NCBI GenBank assembly: GCA_029747585.1
Contig: JAPEVF010000129.1
Span: 1-47,342, forward strand
Direction: 5' to 3'
DNA from: Pleurotus djamor
Taxonomy: Eukaryota > Basidiomycota > Agaricomycetes > Agaricales > Pleurotaceae
Length of the DNA stretch: 47,342 nt
The number at the start of each line of letters is the position of its first letter. Position 1 is the stretch's first letter. A model generated the notes under the pieces. That model was not told the origin of the DNA, made no database searches, and was given only the letters and a program-made list of their open reading frames with translations. Made by a program: the position numbers and the translations under genes. This document shows, one piece after another, positions 42,533-47,342 of the stretch.

Positions 42533-44117
42533 TCAAACTGCCTTCGTTGGTTGGAAGACACTATCCGTACCATCGAACTTGGCATCCGTGATAACCTCCT
42601 TCTGAATTTGCACAGAGTGGAGGGTGTGGCTGTTGTTCATGCGGAAGGCGTTCGCGTTACTCTGGATGGCGGTGTGAGTTCCATGGGGTAAGAANGGTAA
42701 CGAATCCAAGCATACCTCTGAGTCCATGTCAATCGTGTTTGACATGTTCTTAAGGTCAGCACGAGCATTCAACGTGTCCAAAAGAGTCTAGACGAATGGC
42801 NTGAGCACTGAAAGGCAGGAGGCGTGATAGGAAAACCTACGTTGGTATAGATGCGTCCAATAGGGAAGGCGAACATGGCATAGAAGTTGGTGTCACCGTG
42901 GAGGACGAAAGAGAACAGATCGGCAAGGGCGAAGACGGACGCGAAGAGACCGGTTTGGACGGCACCCCGGATAAGGCGATTGATGATAGTATCCGTGCGG
43001 CGGAAGCCTGTCTTGGACCGAGAAAGGACAAATGACAGGACGGCTATGCAGACATAGGCTTTACTCAGGAGAGTTCTTTCCGAGTAAGCAAACGGTGGCG
43101 TACCGGTGATGAGAAGGTCAGCAGCGGTTTGGAAACCGAGCCAACAGATAACCCAAGGCTGCAAAGGAGCAAACTTGGCCACTCTGTAGCATGGTAAGCC
43201 GACACGAACAGCGGAAGAATTCAACAATGAATACTCACTCTCCGATGATTCCGGACCGAATGCCAGCGTATACGCCGAAGATGAAGCCCAAAAGGCTGAG
43301 GACGGCGATGGCTCCAGCAGCGATGTAACTCTTGGTCAAGAGAAGAACGCTGTAAAGCATCTAGTCAATTCGCTGAGGAGACAAAGAGTAGATTGACCCA
43401 TACCGATGACCAAGGAAGAGTTGGGAGATGAGAGCAACGACGGATGTCGCGCAGGCTGTGAAGGGGATGGCCCAGTGGACGACTACACGATTACCATTAT
43501 CAGGGATCCGGATCAACGATCAAAGATGCCAAGGAAGGGGGACGAACAGGCGAGGTAGTCGGGGTTGGCGTAGTTAGCAACGCTGATAGGGTAGGACTTN
43601 GGTTCAGAGTCGAGGCTGAGGTGGAGGCCTTTTACTTACCAGATATCCCAGGCCATGACAACCGCGCTAGGGAGGAAGGTCAGCATCCGGTGGCAGCCCA
43701 AGACGAAGCGAACGTACACAGCGCTATGTACCGTATCNATGAAGAACAGCACCCCCACCATAGTTCTGCAACATGTTAAGCTANGACCNAANNAGCAGNC
43801 ATGGAAATTNCGACGAACTTGATCCACATGGGGTCATTGAACTCTNGAAAGGACGTCAATCGAGGGTGGAAGGAACATGAGGGGNACTTAGACGCACTCG
43901 TGTTGTTGTAGACGATGAACTGATACGTCACGAGCCCATANAGGTACGTATTNACTGAAGTCCTGGCCTGAGTAATTTCATCGATATGAAGGGAAACGTG
44001 CTCACAAAANAACCCGATGAGGAGGACACCTTTTACGAGCAAAAAGTGAGTANGATNGGAAGGNAAGATCCGNGGNANNGGANCCNCACCAATAACNAGA
44101 TCNAAGGGCCCGGACAT
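42533..44117 (-). CDS. DUF6534 seven-helix membrane protein
   Basis: A mushroom-expanded integral membrane family. Start ATG 44117 (MSGP, then a stretch with many Ns). Recognisable blocks in order: NTYLYGLVTYQFIVYNNTSAS (helix 1-2, with the family's YGLVTYQ); FNDPMWIKFV; DTVHSAVYVRFV (the conserved D-x-x-H-x-x-V of helix 3); VALISQLFLGHR; GFIFGVYAGIRSG; a closing domain SRSKTGFRRTDTIINRLIRG, then GLFASVFALADLFSFVLHGD, FPIGRIYTN and SLDTLNAR. Last exon is 42533 to about 42786; earlier exons are near 42842-43175, 43230-43355, 43400-43480 and 43640-44117. The last junction is one base off in my reading, probably because of a base error near the N at 42800. Function of the family is unknown; a receptor-like role is only guessed from topology. 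Confidence 0.75.
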
Positions 44118-45300
44118 GGTAGATGNGATGGCCAAGGGGANTAAGGAAGGACGACAGGANGAAAACGACGAGTTGAACGGCTATATTTATGGNGAAAGCA
44201 GTATGTGCTCAGCCGCCAAGGGTTGGAAGCAGTGAGAAAACACCATGAAGTCCCCGTTTCTGATCAATATATAGATTTCAGGTTCAGTTGGGCAGTTGTC
44301 TCGAATCTATTGTCCGGTGGCCCATCAGGGTGAGCCACTGAACCTAGTTATCCTTTTTGGGCCGATCGCGCTGGGACTTGTCACGCNCTGTCGTCACCCC
44401 TCTCAAAGATTCAACATGCTTGAAGCNTGACNGGGAATGTTCANCNCCNNTTTNAACTTTTCANAAGCTCAACATNAACTTTTCGTAAGGCNGTAACAGC
44501 CGGTGNTTTGGTAGCAGAGTNTATCAAGCACTCTNGACAGAGCTCAAAATTTTNTGGGGTGGAGGCCGGTCCCCCGCACGTCGCAAACTTCAGGCAAGCT
44601 ATTATGTACGGAGNCATGCAACCTACTCACCCTCACAACTTACGTATGTAAATTCGACTTAGGCTCGCGTTTCACTTTTGGGACGCTTCCAAAACCAGAT
44701 TCAAGTGTTTAACCGATTCCCGAACCCAGATGGCCANCCGCCAAGCGCAGTCGGTGCGGCCCATGGCAACNTTCCGGTTCGGGNCATTTTGACAGTGGCG
44801 ANAAGTGAGGAAAGAATACCTGCCTNAGTCCTTCTCTGGTCTCCCCGTTGACACCATCTTCCGACTGCCCGCCAATACGTCCCCNACGAGATTGTATTGG
44901 TGATGGTGACAGCCCTTTCCGGCCCTTCACTCATCCATTGTCCGCTATCGATCGGAAAAGCACCCTCGTAGTGGAANCATTAGCCGAAGGTGCCATGATC
45001 AATGATGAACCTGAGTAAATCTGCGAAATCTTTTCTAGATTTTTGCNAAAGGCACCGCGTCGCGTTACCTACTTCTCTAAGNACCAGGGCTGCTTTGAGG
45101 GCNGCTTCNCTCGTTTTCATTCGATGCNCTTCATGGCCTTCCATGTCAGCCCAATCCTTTTCTGGGAAGTGAAGTTTTTTCTATATGGATCTTTCGGGAC
45201 CCACAAATAGGAAACATCAGGCAGTTCCTACCAATATAAGCGAGCCTTGGTGATTATTGGCCCACACTTCTCGTCGCAGAGGACTCCCAGATTCACCACT
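44118..45300. other. N-rich intergenic region
   Basis: 1.2 kb with many Ns between the DUF6534 start and the O-methyltransferase start. ORFs are interrupted by N and show no motif. A possible TATA-like AATATAAG lies near 45233-45240, 60 bases before the plus-strand ATG. Confidence 0.4.
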
Positions 45301-47217
45301 ATGACGACCATCTCCGAGCTCACCAGCCTTCAGAACACCTTGAATGCCGCCATCGACGCGTTCAAGGCTGAGCTCGCTGCTCAGAAGCTTGCTGAACCTT
45401 CCTTGAACACGTCGAAGCCGCATCCTATCGACGAGATCACGTACTTGCCCACCCCGGCGATGTACGAAGCTCGTCGCGCTGCTCTTGCGAGCTTGGTGAG
45501 CTCATTATGCATCTCGAAGTCTGAATGATTCACTGACAACATGCAGGGGTTGATCAAAAACTTAGTTGCATCGCCATATGACACACTTGCGGCCACCACC
45601 TGGATGACGATGGAAGCTGCCTGCGTGCGACTTGTGGCGGACATCGATCTTGCCAGTGTCCTGTCCAACGCATCTGACCCGGAAGTTGGTTTGACAGCCA
45701 GGGAGATTGAAGAGAAGACTGGCGTCGATGCCTCCAAGATTGGTTCGTGGATATTGCCCTTCCTCTGATCAGACGTGCTTATNTTGGAAATAGAGCGTGT
45801 TTTGCGCTTGATCATGACTCAAGGGTGGTTCCGAGAGTCCAAGCCTGGCTACTTCGCCAATAACCGCCAGAGTAACCTGATCAAGAAAGGCGCTCCAGGT
45901 TATCACCTCGCTACCTACATGTATGTTTTGTTGCGTNCTTTTGGGNGTGAATAAGTTTAANTTTGTTCTGATGAAAACCTTNCTCCTTCCCCATACGCCA
46001 GGAACGAGCTTTTCAACAAAGTTAGCGTGTCATTCCCCCAAATGATCAATCATGCGGACAAGGANTTCAGGAAGAACGACGATCCGTATCACACCGCATT
46101 TAACCTCTACTTCAACACGGACGTTTCATTCTTCGGAGCAGATGGCTGGCTGACCAAGGANCCCGAAGAGATGATGAAATTNGGACTTGCGTGCGTTTTC
46201 CACCCGGCTTCGTGCCNAAANTTCGCCCTGACGATNCCTTCTTTATAGCCTGGGTGCNGTTGGACCTACCTCCGACCCNGGTGTAGCTGCTGANTTCCCT
46301 TGGGATGAGCTTGCTGCCGGCAAAGATGCTATCGTGGACGTTGGTGGTGGCCAAGGNACTCTCTGCTGNTCCCTNGCGAAGAGGTNNGTTTCCAGAGCNN
46401 TTTGTTNNNNTNATCNTNACGCGTNCTCNGCNCNAGGTACCCTAACATCAAACACTTCATCGTTCAAGATCTTCCTGAAGGTCGGGAAGCTGCCGAATCC
46501 TACATCGCAGCNCAAGGCTTNGTTGGTCGNGTCGANTTCGAGGCTCAAGACTTCTTCACTCCCCAGAAGCGCAACGGGAAATATCTCTTCGTCATGCAAC
46601 GTGGTANGTCGCCTTGNATAATGCTCCGTCGTTGNGTNCAAGANNACTGATCTTGCATTCCGGTAGTCCTNCACGATTGGTCNACTGAGAAGGGCGCACA
46701 AATGCTNGGTCACATCCGCGATGTATTGAACAAAGATGTATGTTTGANGACCNTCNGNGANNGAGTTANNNANCTTGATNCTGATCCATGATAANGCAGA
46801 GCGGCCTCCTTGTCATCGATACGATCATNCAAGCTGCTTACACTTCTCCCAATGGACCNTCCTTGAAGGACTCTCTCACACAGCTCGGCCAAGTCTACAA
46901 ACCTGTTACTCCGCCTGCCTTCGTGCCGGTNGACTTCGGCGANGCCAGCCGGATCCAACATCAAATCAACGTGTCATTGACTGCCTTATGCAACTGTAAG
47001 ACTGTCTTCCATCTTCCCATGATAGGCTTGCTTACATATGATACCTCAGCCTTCGAGCGAACGCAGCCACAATTGAAGGAGATGGTTGAACTCGCTCAGC
47101 TTAAGATCAAGCAAATTCACGCTACCAGGTATGGACCTTCGTTTCCTCTGCATGGTTTCCCTCCTAATTCCCATTTCCAGGGGCTGGGCGTCCATCACCG
47201 AAATTGTCAAGCCTTGA
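45301..47217 (+). CDS. SAM-dependent O-methyltransferase (COMT-type)
   Basis: Start ATG 45301, stop TGA 47215-47217. Clear exons: 45301-45495, 45547-45742, 45794-45920, then from 46002, with further exons near 46438-46604, 46666-46739, 46798-47128 and 47181-47217. The N-terminal part gives the winged-helix dimerisation domain (PYDTLAATTWMTMEAACVRL; LTAREIEEKTGVDASKI). The catalytic half has AIVDVGGGQGTL (SAM motif I), the strand with FIVQDLPEG, and LHDWSTEKGAQMLG with the family's catalytic His-Asp. The C-terminal end GWASITEIVKP is usual for fungal members. These enzymes methylate phenolic hydroxyls of secondary metabolites or lignin-derived phenols. Around 46190-46250 Ns and a stop show base errors or an unrecognised intron, so whether the gene is intact cannot be decided. 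Confidence 0.78.
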
Positions 47218-47342
47218 GTAGATTGAGTGGGCTTGATGTGGTGGTGCTTTCGGAGGGAAGGCAATTTTACGATTTACGAGCTTNGCCACGATTTCAATCA
47301 TGTAACATTCACATATNCAACAANNTCTATGATCCTGANNTT
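47218..47342. other. 3' flank to window end
   Basis: Short N-containing sequence after the O-methyltransferase stop. Nothing recognised. Confidence 0.4.

Noticed and set aside
1..47342. CRISPR array, integrated prophage, bacterial operon or rRNA
   Set aside because: The sequence is intron-rich fungal DNA; no regularly spaced repeats, phage genes or rRNA-like sequence were seen.

Overview
The window looks like nuclear DNA of a mushroom-forming basidiomycete (Agaricomycetes). Genes are split by many short introns of about 45-60 bases, often with GTGAGT, GTATGT or GTACGT donors. Several families typical of that group are present: a HET-domain protein, a BTB protein of the mushroom-expanded type, a DUF6534 seven-helix membrane protein, a TKL-like kinase, CCCH/basic-tail proteins and an AA3_2-type GMC oxidoreductase. 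There are no ribosome-binding sites, operons, rRNA, CRISPR arrays or convincing tRNA. Sequence quality falls toward the right end, where N calls are dense beyond about 43.6 kb.

Layout. 1-2043: 3' partial ACS-family (Dal5/Tna1-like) MFS transporter, minus strand. 3349-4395: BTB protein. 4544-6211: HET-domain protein, facing a PalI/Rim9-like membrane protein at 6687-7416. 7.4-10.7 kb: gene-poor DNA holding the first copy of a diverged direct repeat of 2-2.5 kb. 10.8-21.0 kb: four tandem, same-strand monocarboxylate-transporter-like MFS genes. All four could be assembled exon by exon into complete reading frames with one shared ten-exon structure, including a 35-base microexon. 21.0-25.2 kb: gene-poor DNA holding the second repeat copy. 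25.2-27.3 kb: two divergent low-complexity genes separated by a short N gap. 27.5-29.6 kb: an eleven-exon protein kinase, convergent with a thirteen-exon GMC oxidoreductase (29.9-32.4 kb). 32.7-35.2 kb: two paralogous basic-tail genes, one with a CCCH zinc finger and one in which no finger exon can be found. 35.6-41.6 kb: a small ORF, a Met/Pro/Gly-rich protein, a GNAT acetyltransferase, a paraoxonase-like beta-propeller and a CPSF6-like RRM protein. 42.5-47.2 kb: a DUF6534 protein and a COMT-type O-methyltransferase, both damaged by N calls.

How the genes may relate. Transport and small-molecule chemistry are over-represented: five MFS carriers, a secreted flavin oxidoreductase, a lactonase/arylesterase-type propeller and an O-methyltransferase. 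This would suit uptake and conversion of carboxylates, lactones or aromatic compounds, but that is inference from family membership. The genes are interleaved with housekeeping genes (RRM, GNAT) and do not form an obvious biosynthetic cluster. The most distinctive structure is the transporter array lying between the two long direct repeats.
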